Of a stretch of DNA of 64,000 nucleotides, positions 20,381-29,904 are shown one piece after another. This DNA comes from Lysobacteraceae bacterium (GTDB lineage Bacteria; Pseudomonadota; Gammaproteobacteria; Xanthomonadales; Rhodanobacteraceae). Position 1 is the first letter of the stretch. Every line of letters starts with the position of its first letter. A program made the translations under genes and the position numbers. The notes under the pieces were generated by a model. It saw only the letters and a list, made by a program, of their open reading frames with translations. It had not been told where the DNA came from and did not search any database. The stretch covers positions 1 through 64,000 of the forward strand of contig SEHB01000004.1 in NCBI GenBank assembly GCA_004143945.1, written 5' to 3'.

Positions 20381-20644
20381 TCAGCCGGTACGGCGCTTCA
20401 CGAGCCGGTAGATCGCGAGCAGGATCAACGCTCCGATCACGCCACCGATGAAACCGGCCGGCTGCACCTCGCTGCCCGGCGGCGTCGTGCCGAACACCAT
20501 GCTGCCGAGCCATCCGCCGAGGAACATGCCGGCGACGCCGAGGATCGCGGTGATGATGAAGCCACCCGGATCCTTTCCGGGCATGAGGAACTTCGCGACG
20601 ATGCCGACGACGAGGCCGACGATCAACATCCACAACCAGGACAT
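20381..20644 (-). CDS. GlsB/YeaQ/YmgE family membrane protein
   Basis: An 87-residue protein with three hydrophobic segments (MSWLWMLIVGLVVGIVAKFL; GFIITAILGVAGMFLGGWLG; AGFIGGVIGALILLAIYRLV) and glycine-rich turns, including MPGKDPGG. This matches the transglycosylase-associated/YeaQ stress-protein family, of unknown biochemical role. The start has GGGAGG upstream on the minus strand. The hydrophobic loop GTTPPGSEVQPAG separates helices 2 and 3. Confidence 0.93.
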   Translation of the reverse strand: MSWLWMLIVGLVVGIVAKFLMPGKDPGGFIITAILGVAGMFLGGWLGSMVFGTTPPGSEVQPAGFIGGVIGALILLAIYRLVKRRTG

Positions 20645-20766
20645 GGAACCTCCCTCTGCTGTTGGTTGAAGCCGCGGCACTGTAGCGCAGCCGCGTGAAT
20701 CGCACCTTGCTGCGACGCATCGCCACCACCCATGGCCCGCGCGCGCCGAGGCCACGCCGGGTGCTG

Positions 20767-20775
20767 TGGTAGAAT
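20767..20775 (+). promoter_or_regulatory. Candidate extended -10 promoter of the aminotransferase gene
   Basis: TGGTAGAAT at 20767-20775 matches an extended -10 (TGn followed by a 5-of-6 hexamer). It lies 50 bases before the ATG at 20825. No matching -35 is present, which is normal for extended -10 promoters. Confidence 0.45.
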
Positions 20776-20824
20776 CGACGGCTTTCCCGGCTCGCTCCGA
20801 GCCTGCATTTCCGCGAGGATTTCC

Positions 20825-22021
20825 ATGCCGACTCTCGCCGCGCGCATGAGCCGCGCCAAGCCCAGCGCCATCATGGCGGTCGCCGACAAGGCGAAGAAGC
20901 TGCGGGCCGCGGGCCGCGACATCGTCAACTTCTCGATCGGCGTGCCCAATTTCCTGCCGGGCGAGCACGTGTACGCGGCGGTGCGCGACGCGCTCGCGAA
21001 GGACAGCGGCCAGTACGGCTCCAACCGCGGCGCCGATGCGCTGCTCGACGCGTTCCTGCAGCACCTCGCCGAAGGCGGCATCGAAGGCTACACGCGCCGC
21101 AACGTCGCGGTCGGCATCGGCGCCAAGCACGTGCTCTACAACCTCGCCGAAGCGCTGCTCGATCCGGGCGACACGATCGCGTTCGCGGTGCCGTACTGGA
21201 CCACCTACGTCGACATCGCCGAAATCGTCGATGCGAAGATCCGCCTGCTGCCGTGCCCGTCGACGCAGAGCTACAAGCTCACGCCCGGGCAGCTCGACGC
21301 AGCCCTGCCGGGCGTGAAGCTGTTCCTGTTCAACAACCCGAACAACCCGACCGGCATGGTCTACACGCGCGAGGAAATCGCCGCTCTCGCGGACGTGCTG
21401 GTGCGCCATCCGGACACGTGGATCGTCTGCGACGACATCTACAACCGCATGGTGTTCGACGGCGTCGGCTACCACAACTTCGTGCAGGCGCGCCCCGAGC
21501 TTCGCGATCGCGTGGTCCACGTCGATTCGATCTCCAAGACCTACGGCATGCCGGGCTGGCGCGTCGGCTTCATCGCGGCGCCCGAAATGGTCGCGCAGGC
21601 ATTCGTCACGCTCAATTCCAACCACATCACGAACGTGCCCGAGATGGTCGGGGCGGCCGCGATCGCAGCGTTGACCGGCCCGCAGGACGTGCCGCTGGCC
21701 AAGTGCAGGGAATTCGCGGCGCGTCGCGACGAGGTGCTCGCGGTGCTCGCGTCGATCCCCGGCATCGTGTGCCCGCGCCCGCAAGGCGCGTTCTACGTGT
21801 TCCCGGACATCTCCTGCGCGTTCGGCAGGAAGCATTCGGGCCGGGTCGTCGCGAGCGACGTCGACCTGTGCGACCTGCTGCTGGAAACCAAGGGCGTCGC
21901 CTGCGTGCCGGGCTCGGCCTTCGGCGATCCGAACGCATTGCGCATTTCCTATACCTGCCCGCCGGAACAACTGCCCGAAGGCATGCGTCGCATCCGCGAG
22001 TTCTTCGCCGAACTCGCGTGA
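20825..22021 (+). CDS. Pyridoxal-phosphate aminotransferase, aspartate type (class I, subgroup I-gamma/AatA-like)
   Basis: A 398-residue fold-type I aminotransferase. PLP is expected on K238 in the motif DSISKTYGMPGWRVG. Other landmarks are FNNPNNPTGMVY, CDDIYNRMVF and the C-terminal LRISYTCP with the carboxylate-binding Arg. It most resembles bacterial AatA-type aspartate aminotransferases, which interconvert aspartate and 2-oxoglutarate with oxaloacetate and glutamate. The exact substrate is not certain. It is followed after 2 bases by a glutaredoxin-like lipoprotein gene and then mdh, which also handles oxaloacetate. Confidence 0.9.
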   Translation: MPTLAARMSRAKPSAIMAVADKAKKLRAAGRDIVNFSIGVPNFLPGEHVYAAVRDALAKDSGQYGSNRGADALLDAFLQHLAEGGIEGYTRRNVAVGIGAKHVLYNLAEALLDPGDTIAFAVPYWTTYVDIAEIVDAKIRLLPCPSTQSYKLTPGQLDAALPGVKLFLFNNPNNPTGMVYTREEIAALADVLVRHPDTWIVCDDIYNRMVFDGVGYHNFVQARPELRDRVVHVDSISKTYGMPGWRVGFIAAPEMVAQAFVTLNSNHITNVPEMVGAAAIAALTGPQDVPLAKCREFAARRDEVLAVLASIPGIVCPRPQGAFYVFPDISCAFGRKHSGRVVASDVDLCDLLLETKGVACVPGSAFGDPNALRISYTCPPEQLPEGMRRIREFFAELA

Positions 22022-22023
22022 GC

Positions 22024-22395
22024 ATGCGTCCCTGGCGCGTCCGCCCGTGGTCGATCGCGCTGGCCTGCGTAGCGCTCGCCGCGTGCGCGCGTCCGGCTCA
22101 GGTCGACGAAGCCGCATTGCGCGCGACCGTCGGCGAACAGCCGGTGGTGCTGCTGTCGGCGGCATGGTGCGGCTACTGTGCGCGCCAACGCGAGGATTTT
22201 CGCCGCTGGGGCGTCGCGTTCGACGAACTCGACGTCGAGTCGGACCCCGCCGGCTCACGTGCCTACGCGCTGCTGCGCGGGCGCGGCGTGCCGATCGTGC
22301 TCGTGAACGAACATCGCATCCACGGCTATGCACCGCCGCGCGTGCGTGAACTGCTGGCGGAATCCGGCCTGCTGCCGGCATCCGCCTCGCGCTGA
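22024..22395 (+). CDS. Predicted lipoprotein with a glutaredoxin-like fold
   Basis: A 123-residue protein starting MRPWRVRPWSIALACVALAACARP. This is a lipoprotein signal with lipobox LAAC (Cys 21), so it should be anchored to a membrane on the periplasmic side. The rest resembles glutaredoxin: LLSAAWCGYCARQREDF with a C49-x-x-C52 redox pair, then a cis-proline segment GVPIVLVNEHRIHGYAPP. Thiol-disulfide chemistry in the periplasm is inferred. It starts 2 bases after the aminotransferase stop, so it is probably translated with it. No specific family was recognised. Confidence 0.8.
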   Translation: MRPWRVRPWSIALACVALAACARPAQVDEAALRATVGEQPVVLLSAAWCGYCARQREDFRRWGVAFDELDVESDPAGSRAYALLRGRGVPIVLVNEHRIHGYAPPRVRELLAESGLLPASASR

Positions 22396-22422
22396 ATCCA
22401 GATCATCCCCGAGGTCCATGCC

Positions 22423-23409
22423 ATGAAAGCTCCCGTCCGAGTTGCCGTCACCGGCGCCGCCGGCCAGATCGGTTACGCCCTGCTGTTCCGCATCGCCGCG
22501 GGCGACATGCTCGGGCCCGACCAGCCGGTGATCCTGCAACTGCTCGAGATCACGCCCGCGCTGCCCGCGCTGCAGGGCGTCGTGATGGAACTCAACGACT
22601 GCGCCTTCCCGACGCTCGCCGGCGTCGTCGCGACCGACGACCCCAATGTCGCGTTCAAGGACGCCGACTATGCGCTGCTGGTCGGCGCGCGCCCGCGCGG
22701 CCCAGGCATGGAGCGCAAGGACCTGCTCGAAGCCAACGGCGCGATCTTCGCGCCGCAGGGCAAGGCGCTGAACGCGCACGCGAGCCGCGACGTGCGCGTG
22801 CTCGTGGTCGGCAACCCGGCCAATACCAATGCATTGATCGCGCAGCAGAACGCGCCCGACCTCGATCCGCGCTGCTTCACCGCGATGGTGCGGCTCGACC
22901 ACAACCGCGCGCTGTCGCAGCTTGCCGAGAAGACCGGTTCGCACGTGGCCGACATCCGTCGCATGACGATCTGGGGCAACCATTCCTCGACCCAGTACCC
23001 GGATATCCACCACGCGAGCGTGCAAGGCAAGGCGGCGTCCGCGCTGGTCGACGACGCCTGGTACAGGGACAGCTTCATTCCGACCGTGCAGCAGCGCGGC
23101 GCGGCGATCATCAAGGCGCGCGGCGCGTCGTCGGCTGCGTCGGCCGCGTCGGCCGCGATCGACCACATGCGCGACTGGGCGCTCGGCACCGGCGAGGGCG
23201 ACTGGGTTTCGATGGGCATTCCATCCGATGGTTCCTACGGCATCGCGCCCGGCGTGATCTACGGCTATCCGGTCACGACGAGGGGCGGCCGCTACGAGAT
23301 CGTGCAGGGACTGGACATCAATCCGTTCTCGCGCGAGCGCATGGAGGCGACCGACCGGGAACTGCGCGAGGAACGCGCGGGCGTCGAACACCTGTTCGCC
23401 AATCGCTGA
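22423..23409 (+). CDS. mdh: Malate dehydrogenase
   Basis: A 328-residue NAD-dependent malate dehydrogenase of the long, cytosolic-type group. It contains the Rossmann motif [17 protein letters not shown], the substrate loop [22 protein letters not shown] with the active arginines, [13 protein letters not shown], and the catalytic histidine H187 in [14 protein letters not shown]. It acts in the TCA cycle, oxidising malate to oxaloacetate. The ATG has a GAGG 11 bases upstream. Confidence 0.97.
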   Translation: MKAPVRVAVTGAAGQIGYALLFRIAAGDMLGPDQPVILQLLEITPALPALQGVVMELNDCAFPTLAGVVATDDPNVAFKDADYALLVGARPRGPGMERKDLLEANGAIFAPQGKALNAHASRDVRVLVVGNPANTNALIAQQNAPDLDPRCFTAMVRLDHNRALSQLAEKTGSHVADIRRMTIWGNHSSTQYPDIHHASVQGKAASALVDDAWYRDSFIPTVQQRGAAIIKARGASSAASAASAAIDHMRDWALGTGEGDWVSMGIPSDGSYGIAPGVIYGYPVTTRGGRYEIVQGLDINPFSRERMEATDRELREERAGVEHLFANR

Positions 23410-23458
23410 GCCGTCCCACGCGAGCGGCAGTATCCGCCGAACCGCCCGACACAGGAAC

Positions 23459-25534
23459 ATGCGCATGAACCGACTGATCGCTTGCTTCATCCTCGCCATG
23501 CTGGCGGGTCCGGTGGCCGCCGACGAAGGCATGTGGACGCCCGACAACCTGCCGGTCGCGCACGTGCAGTCGGCCCACGGCTTCACGCCCGACGCGAAAT
23601 GGGCCGAGCGCGTGCAGAAGTCGGCCGTGCGCCTCGCGGGCGGATGCTCGGGTTCGTTCGTGTCGCCGGACGGGCTCGTGCTGACGAATCACCACTGCAT
23701 CAACTCCTGCGTGCAGCAGCTGTCCACCGCGGAACGCGACTACATCAAGTCGGGCTTCCTCGCGCAGGAACGCAAGGATGAGCTGCGCTGTCCGGAAATC
23801 GAGCTGAACCGGCTCGAGCGCATCGTCGACGTCAGTGATCGCGTGCGCAAGGCGACCGCGGGCAAGTCCGGCGAGGCCTACAGCCGCGCGAGCCAGGCGG
23901 TGAAATCCGACATCGAGAAGGAGTGCGTCGGCAAGGGCGGCGACAGCACGCGCTGCGACGTGGTCGACCTGTACCACGGCGGCGTCTACGCGTTGTATCG
24001 CTACCACCGTTTCCAGGACGTGCGCCTCGCATTCGCGCCCGAACTGGAGTCGGCGTTCTTCGGCGGCGACCCGGACAATTTCACGTTTCCGCGTTATGCG
24101 TTCGACATGGGCCTGCTGCGTGCGTACGAGGGCGGCGAGCCGGCCAGGGTCGCGGATTTCTTCCCGTTCTCGAAGAACGGCGCCGAGGAAGGCGAGATGA
24201 CGGTGATCGTCGGCAATCCCGGCGGCACCGATCGCCAGCTCACGATCGCGCAACTGGAATCCGCGCGTGACCTCGACCTGATTCCGCGCCTGATGCTGCT
24301 GGCCGAGTCGCGCGGCATGCTCGAGCGGTTCCGTGCCGAAAGCGAGGAGAACTGGCGCATCGCGCAGAGCGACCTGTTCGGCACCGAGAACTCGTTCAAG
24401 GCGCTGCGTGGGCGGCTGCTCGCATTGCAGGATTCGGCGGTATTCGCGCTCAAGCGCGCGCAGGAGGCCGAGCTTCGCGCGTTCGTGGACGCCGATCCCG
24501 CGCGCAAGGCGAAGTACGGCACGGCCTGGGACGGCATCGCCGGAGCGCTTGCCGCGTACCGGAACATCGAGACGCGGTACAAGTTCATCGAGGCGCGTCG
24601 CGGGTTCTCGTCGGATTACTATCACTACGCCCGCCTGCTCGTGCGGGGCGCGGCCGAGCGCGCGAAGCCCAATGCCGATCGCCTGCGCGAGTTCACCGAT
24701 TCGAAGCTGCCGAGCCTCACGCAGGACCTGTTCTCCAGCGCGCCGGTGTATCCGGCCTACGAGAAGGTCAAGCTCGGCTGGTCGCTGACCAAGCTGCGCG
24801 AATGGCTCGGAACCAATGACGCGTTCGTGCGCGAAGTTCTCGGCAAGGAGTCGCCCGAGCAGTTCGCCGCGCGCCTCGTCGACGGAACCCGCCTTGGTGA
24901 CGCGGCGTTCCGCAAGTCATTGTGGGAGGGCGGCGCGGCTGCGATCGCCGCGTCCGACGACCCGTTCATCGTGCTCGCGCGCAAGGTGGATCCAGAGGCG
25001 CGCGCGATCCGCACGCGCTACGAGAACGAGGTCGACTCGGTGATCGATCGCAATTCCGAGCTGCTCGCCGCTGCGCGCTTCGAGAAGTACGGCACCAGCG
25101 TGTATCCGGACGCGACCTTCACCCAGCGGTTCTCGTTCGGCGAGGTGAAGGGCTGGGACGAGAAGGGCGTCGCGGTGGCGCCGTTCACCGACATCGGCGG
25201 CGCGTTCGAGCACGCGACCGGCGCGTATCCGTTCGCGTTGCCGCGGTCGTGGATCGACGCGAAGGCGACGCTCGACCCCGACCAGCGCATGAACTTCACG
25301 AGCACCAACGACATCATCGGTGGCAATTCCGGCAGTCCAGTGATCAACCAGCGCGCCGAAGTCGTCGGCCTCGTATTCGACGGCAACATCCATTCGCTCG
25401 GCGGGAACTACTGGTACGACGAGCGCCTCAATCGGGCCGTGTCGGTGCACAGTGGCGCGATCCTCGAGGCGATGCGCAAGGTCTATCATGCCGATCGCCT
25501 CGTGGAAGAACTCGAGGCGGCGCGCGCCGACTGA
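23459..25534 (+). CDS. S46 family dipeptidyl peptidase (DPP7/DAP BII-like)
   Basis: A 691-residue secreted serine peptidase. The signal peptide runs through MRMNRLIACFILAMLAGPVAA; the ATG at 23465 is an alternative start. Chymotrypsin-fold landmarks are the catalytic His in LTNHHC (H78/H79), an Asp in the FPRYAFDMG region and Ser 624 in GGNSGSPVIN. The specificity position after VFD is Gly (FDGN), as in DPP7 and Pseudoxanthomonas DAP BII (preference for aliphatic/aromatic P1) rather than Arg as in DPP11. The assignment of that residue comes from recalled family knowledge. It probably trims peptides in the periplasm for amino-acid uptake. Confidence 0.93.
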   Translation: MRMNRLIACFILAMLAGPVAADEGMWTPDNLPVAHVQSAHGFTPDAKWAERVQKSAVRLAGGCSGSFVSPDGLVLTNHHCINSCVQQLSTAERDYIKSGFLAQERKDELRCPEIELNRLERIVDVSDRVRKATAGKSGEAYSRASQAVKSDIEKECVGKGGDSTRCDVVDLYHGGVYALYRYHRFQDVRLAFAPELESAFFGGDPDNFTFPRYAFDMGLLRAYEGGEPARVADFFPFSKNGAEEGEMTVIVGNPGGTDRQLTIAQLESARDLDLIPRLMLLAESRGMLERFRAESEENWRIAQSDLFGTENSFKALRGRLLALQDSAVFALKRAQEAELRAFVDADPARKAKYGTAWDGIAGALAAYRNIETRYKFIEARRGFSSDYYHYARLLVRGAAERAKPNADRLREFTDSKLPSLTQDLFSSAPVYPAYEKVKLGWSLTKLREWLGTNDAFVREVLGKESPEQFAARLVDGTRLGDAAFRKSLWEGGAAAIAASDDPFIVLARKVDPEARAIRTRYENEVDSVIDRNSELLAAARFEKYGTSVYPDATFTQRFSFGEVKGWDEKGVAVAPFTDIGGAFEHATGAYPFALPRSWIDAKATLDPDQRMNFTSTNDIIGGNSGSPVINQRAEVVGLVFDGNIHSLGGNYWYDERLNRAVSVHSGAILEAMRKVYHADRLVEELEAARAD

Positions 25535-25680
25535 GCGGCGCGGCACGTCGGCGGGCGCACCTGCGCGAGGCCGTGCCGCGAGCGCCCGTGCGCGGATCGC
25601 CGCCGTGGGCACGGCGCGTCGGCGCGCAGTCTTGTAGGATTTGACCGCGCAGGCGGCGCTCCCTGGGGGGATCACGCCGC

Positions 25681-28668
25681 ATGCGCATACGCGGAAACGC
25701 CATGAGCCGTTCGCTCCCGATCACGCCGCGAATCCCGGACCCGCAGGCTGGTGCCTGCGCGATCCGCATGGGCGAGGCGTCGGATGCCACGCAGGTCGCG
25801 CGTGTCCTCGTCGAGTGGGTGGAGCAAGCCTGCGCGCACCGCGGTGCACTGGTCGCGTGGTCCGCGCGCGGCGCGGAAGTGCTCGCCAGCACGCTCGCCG
25901 AGGCACCGGACGCCGCGCTGCTGCAGCGACTGGGTGGACTGGCGCCCGATGCCCGCGCGTTCCGACCGGTCGCCGCGGGCCTCCACGCGGTGCGCGTCGG
26001 GCAGGCGCCGGTCGTGTTGCTGCTCGAAGCCGCCGAAGCGCCGCCCACGCACGTGCTCGAATCCATCGCGCCGTCGCTGCGACTGGCCGGCACCCACGTG
26101 ATGCGCTGGATGGAACTCGCCTCGCTGCGCGATTCGCACCAGCAACTGGAGCGATCGGAGAACCTGCAGCGCGCACTGTTCGCGATCTCGGACCTGGCCG
26201 GGTCCGACCTCGACATGCCGCGCATGCTGCGCGGCATCCACGCGATCGTCAGCACGTTGATGTACGCGGAGAACTTCTTCATCGTGCTTCATGACGAGGC
26301 GCGCGACAGCCTGCGTTTCATCTATTTCGCCGACGTCGCGGACGATGACGGTCCCGACATCGGCGCGCACATCCCGATGGAAAGCCGGCGCCACTCGATG
26401 ACCTGGCACCTGGTCACCGGTGGAAGGGCGCTGATGGGCAGCACCGAGGAACTGCTGACGCAGGTCGATGGCCCGGTGGTCATGGTCGGCCCCGACAGCG
26501 TCGACTGGCTCGGCGTGCCGATGCTGCGCGACGGCCATGTCTACGGCGCGCTGGTGGTGCAGAGCTACCGCGAGGGCGTGCGCTTCAGCGCCGAGGATCG
26601 GGCGCTGCTCGAGTTCGTCGGCAGCCACATCCTGACCGCCCTCGAGCGCAAGCAAAGCAAGGACGAACTCGAGGAACTCGTGCGCGAGCGCACGATGGAG
26701 CTGGCGCAGGCGAACTTCGGCCTGCAGCAGGAAGTGCTCGAGCGCCAGCGCGCCGAACGGCTGCAGGCAGCGCTGTTCCACATCGCGCAGCTCGCGACCG
26801 CCGACATCGACGAGTCGGATTTCTATGAGCGCCTCCACGAAGTGGTCGGCGAGCTGCTGAACGCCGAGAATTTCTTCATCGCGTTGCTGTCCGACGACCG
26901 GCGCATCCTTGCATTCCCGTACTACGTCGACGCGGGTGTCCGCCGCGTCGTCTCGCGCGAAGTCGGCCGGGGGCTCAGCGAGTACGTGCTGCGCACGGGC
27001 GAGCCGTTGCTCGGCGGGCGCGAGCGCATCAACGAACTCGCGCGTGCGGGCGAGATCGACGCCGCGCGCATCGGCCGGCCGGCCGAGTGCTGGCTCGGCG
27101 TGCCGCTGCGCGTCGACGACGAGGTGATCGGGCTCGTGGTCGTGCAGAGCTACACGGAGAGCGTGGGCTACGGGCCGGCGGACCAGGAACTGCTCGGTTT
27201 CGCGGCGATGCAGATCGCCAGCAGCATCCATCGACGCCGCTCCGCCGTCTCGCTGCAACACGCCTACGCAGACCTAGAGCGGCGCGTCGAGGACCGCACG
27301 CGCGAGCTGCGCGAGCAGATGCTGCAGCGCGAACACATGCAGCAGCAGTTGCAGCACCAGGTCATGCACGACGCGCTCACGGGGCTGCCGAACCGGCGCT
27401 ACCTGCGCGAGCGCCTCGACGGCGTGCTCGCGCGGATCGAGCACGAGCCCTGGCGGCGATGTGCGCTGCTCTACCTCGACGTGGATCGCTTCAAGGTCAT
27501 CAACGACAGCCTCGGTCACCTGGCCGGCGATGAATTGCTGCGCGAGATCGCGGTCCGTCTGCAGCAGTGCGTGAGCCCGCCCGACCTCGTCGCGCGGTTG
27601 TCCGGCGACGAGTTCGCGGTGCTGCTGGAAGCTTCGCCCGGCGCCGATGCGGTGCAGGCGCTCGCGCGCGAGATGCTCGAGGTGCTCGCGCGCCCGCTGC
27701 AGGCGGCAGGACGCGAGCTGGAGCCGTCGGTCAGCATCGGCATCGCGATCGGCGATTCGACCTATCCCACCGCCGACGACCTGCTGCGTGATGCCGATCT
27801 CGCGCTGTATCGCGCCAAGGATCTGGGGCGCAAGCGCTGCGTGATGTTCGACGAGACGCTGGCGCGCAGCGCGGTCGACGTGCTCGCGATGGAAGGCGAG
27901 TTGCGGCGCGCGCTGCAGGTCGGCGAGTTCCTTCCGCACTTCCAGCCGATCCTGCGCTTCGGCAGCGGCGAAGTGGTCGGTCACGAAGCGCTGCTGCGCT
28001 GGAACCACCCGCGCCGCGGATTGCTCGTGCCCGGCGAGTTCCTGCGCGTCGCGCACGAAAGCGGACATATCGAAGCGATCGACTGGCAGCTGTTCGAAGC
28101 GGCCTGCGTGGCTGCGGCGCGCATGCGGCGCCAGGACACTTTCCTGACCCTCAACGTGTCCGCCTTGCACCTGCGCCATTCCGATTTCGGACAGCGCCTG
28201 CTGCGCCTGGTCGAGCGCGTCGGCCTCGAGCCCTCGCGACTCGTGATCGAAGTGACCGAAGGCTCGTTGCTGGACGACCCCGAACACGTGCGCAGCACGC
28301 TCGAGAGCCTGCGCGCGATCGGCGTCGGTGCGGCGCTCGACGATTTCGGCACCGGGTACTCGTCGCTGAGCTACCTGCATTCCCTGCCGCTGCGCATGCT
28401 CAAGATCGACCGTGCCTTCGTGCAGGCGCTCGACGGCGGCACGCGCGCCACCACCACGGTGGTCGCCGCGATCCTCGCGCTCGCGCGCGCGCTCGACATC
28501 CGCGTGATCGCCGAGGGCATCGAGACGCCGGAGCAGAAGGAGGCGCTGATCGGCATGGGCTGCGAGTTCGGCCAGGGTTACCTGCTCGGCCGACCGGCAC
28601 CGCAACTGCGCGACGACGCGCAGGATCTTCCGGCAATCGCCACGTTCGCCGGCACCACGCGCGCGTAG
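25681..28668 (+). CDS. GAF-GAF-GGDEF-EAL cyclic-di-GMP signalling protein
   Basis: A 995-residue soluble protein. After a divergent N-terminal region of about 150 residues come two GAF domains (about 163-330 and 361-530), each followed by a coiled-coil linker. The GGDEF domain has SGDEF at 641-645, and the EAL domain starts near 745. EAL residues are present (E769-A-L, DDFGTGYSSLSYL at 887, AEGIETPEQ), so phosphodiesterase activity is likely. The GGDEF signature has Ser for the first Gly and no RxxD inhibitory site, so cyclase activity is uncertain. The start could also be the ATG at 25702. The two GAF domains probably bind small ligands. Confidence 0.93.
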   Translation: MRIRGNAMSRSLPITPRIPDPQAGACAIRMGEASDATQVARVLVEWVEQACAHRGALVAWSARGAEVLASTLAEAPDAALLQRLGGLAPDARAFRPVAAGLHAVRVGQAPVVLLLEAAEAPPTHVLESIAPSLRLAGTHVMRWMELASLRDSHQQLERSENLQRALFAISDLAGSDLDMPRMLRGIHAIVSTLMYAENFFIVLHDEARDSLRFIYFADVADDDGPDIGAHIPMESRRHSMTWHLVTGGRALMGSTEELLTQVDGPVVMVGPDSVDWLGVPMLRDGHVYGALVVQSYREGVRFSAEDRALLEFVGSHILTALERKQSKDELEELVRERTMELAQANFGLQQEVLERQRAERLQAALFHIAQLATADIDESDFYERLHEVVGELLNAENFFIALLSDDRRILAFPYYVDAGVRRVVSREVGRGLSEYVLRTGEPLLGGRERINELARAGEIDAARIGRPAECWLGVPLRVDDEVIGLVVVQSYTESVGYGPADQELLGFAAMQIASSIHRRRSAVSLQHAYADLERRVEDRTRELREQMLQREHMQQQLQHQVMHDALTGLPNRRYLRERLDGVLARIEHEPWRRCALLYLDVDRFKVINDSLGHLAGDELLREIAVRLQQCVSPPDLVARLSGDEFAVLLEASPGADAVQALAREMLEVLARPLQAAGRELEPSVSIGIAIGDSTYPTADDLLRDADLALYRAKDLGRKRCVMFDETLARSAVDVLAMEGELRRALQVGEFLPHFQPILRFGSGEVVGHEALLRWNHPRRGLLVPGEFLRVAHESGHIEAIDWQLFEAACVAAARMRRQDTFLTLNVSALHLRHSDFGQRLLRLVERVGLEPSRLVIEVTEGSLLDDPEHVRSTLESLRAIGVGAALDDFGTGYSSLSYLHSLPLRMLKIDRAFVQALDGGTRATTTVVAAILALARALDIRVIAEGIETPEQKEALIGMGCEFGQGYLLGRPAPQLRDDAQDLPAIATFAGTTRA

Positions 28669-28704
28669 GCCGGACCACCGCAGCCCGGCCGGCCCATCGC
28701 GACC

Positions 28705-28730
28705 GCGTGGGAGGGGATTCAGCCCCCGAG
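28705..28730. repeat. REP-like palindromic element 1
   Basis: GTGGGAGGGGATTCAGCCCC and the following CGAG form a GGGG/CCCC hairpin with a head resembling the GTGGGAGSGG...GCCGCGA extragenic palindromes of Pseudomonas and Xanthomonadales. It lies between the GGDEF-EAL gene and prpB. A second, different-loop copy is at 41543-41572. Confidence 0.5.
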
Positions 28731-28851
28731 TTCTTCGCGCAGCCTGCGCGACCGACGTACCTCGCGAGCCGGGCCATGGGCAGCTGCATCGTCGCGGTCG
28801 AGCCCCGGGGGCGGGATCAGCTAGAATTGCGTGCTTTGCCGCGGGGTTTCC

Positions 28852-29754
28852 ATGGATCCGAACGCATCCGCCGGCGCGCGCTTCCGCGCCGCCGTCGCCG
28901 CCGAACAGCCGCTCCAGGTCGTCGGTGCGATCACCGCCTATGCCGGCCTGATGGCGCGTCGGGTCGGCTACCGCGCGCTCTACCTGTCCGGCGGCGGCGT
29001 CGCAGCCAACTCGCTCGGCGTGCCCGACCTCGGCATCAGCACGATGGAAGACGTGCTCATCGACGCACGGCGCATCGTCGACGCAACCGGAATGCCGCTG
29101 CTCGTCGACATCGACACGGGCTGGGGCGGCGCGTTCAACATCGCGCGAACGATCCGCTCCTTCATCAACGTCGGCGTCGGCGCGGTGCACATGGAAGACC
29201 AGGTCGGCCAGAAGCGTTGCGGCCACCGCCCGGGCAAGGAAGTGGTGCCCGCGGGCGAGATGGTCGACCGGGTCAAGGCCGCGGTCGATGCGCGCACCGA
29301 TGCGTCGTTCGTGATCATGGCGCGCACCGACGCGGCCGCGGTCGAGGGCATCGATGCGGCGATCGAGCGCGCGCAGGCCTATGTCGCCGCCGGCGCGGAC
29401 ATGGTCTTCCCGGAAGCCATGAAGACGCTGGAAGACTACCGGCGCTTCAAGCAGGCGGTCGGCGTCCCGATCCTCGCGAACCTGACCGAGTTCGGGTCGA
29501 CGCCGTTCTTCACGACCGAAGAACTCGCCCGGGCCGGCGTCGACATCGCGCTGTACTGCTGCGGCGCGTATCGCGCGATGAACAAGGCGGCGCTCGGCTT
29601 CTACGAAACCGTGCGCCGCGACGGCACGCAGAAGGCGGTGGTGCCCTCGATGCAGACGCGCGAGGAGCTCTACGACTTCCTCGGTTACCACGCCTACGAG
29701 CAGAAGCTCGATGCGCTGTTCGCGGGCGAACGGTCCGACAAGCAGGACGGATGA
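28852..29754 (+). CDS. prpB: 2-methylisocitrate lyase
   Basis: A 300-residue member of the isocitrate lyase/PEP mutase family. It splits 2-methylisocitrate into pyruvate and succinate in propionate catabolism. The active-site motif [11 protein letters not shown] contains C123, the same number as in the E. coli enzyme. [16 protein letters not shown] and MARTDA supply Mg-binding acids. The ATG at 28852 was chosen over an upstream in-frame start because [12 protein letters not shown] fits the family. A TAGAAT hexamer at 28822-28827 might be its -10. No prpR activator gene is adjacent. Confidence 0.96.
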   Translation: MDPNASAGARFRAAVAAEQPLQVVGAITAYAGLMARRVGYRALYLSGGGVAANSLGVPDLGISTMEDVLIDARRIVDATGMPLLVDIDTGWGGAFNIARTIRSFINVGVGAVHMEDQVGQKRCGHRPGKEVVPAGEMVDRVKAAVDARTDASFVIMARTDAAAVEGIDAAIERAQAYVAAGADMVFPEAMKTLEDYRRFKQAVGVPILANLTEFGSTPFFTTEELARAGVDIALYCCGAYRAMNKAALGFYETVRRDGTQKAVVPSMQTREELYDFLGYHAYEQKLDALFAGERSDKQDG

Positions 29755-29760
29755 GACGGC

Positions 29761-29784
29761 GGACCGGCATGCGGCAGCCGGTCC
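29761..29784 (+). other. Intra-operon hairpin between prpB and prpC
   Basis: Perfect 8-bp arms GGACCGGC/GCCGGTCC around an 8-base loop start 6 bases after the prpB stop. There is no U-tract. It may protect or cleave the prpB mRNA end within a prpB-prpC transcript. Confidence 0.45.
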
Positions 29785-29904
29785 ACCTGCGATCGCACGC
29801 GGGCTGCGCCGCTGCGTGTCGCTCGCGCACACCTTGCTGGCGACGCGACGCGCTTCGCGCGCATCGCGCCGCTCGCGCAATCCAGGAATGAAACGGAGCA
29901 GGCC

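Noticed and set aside
20645-22381. Upstream part of a long minus-strand frame ending in the YeaQ-like gene
   Set aside because: Only the last 87 residues (MSWLWMLIVG...) look like a protein; the rest is antisense to the aminotransferase and lipoprotein genes.
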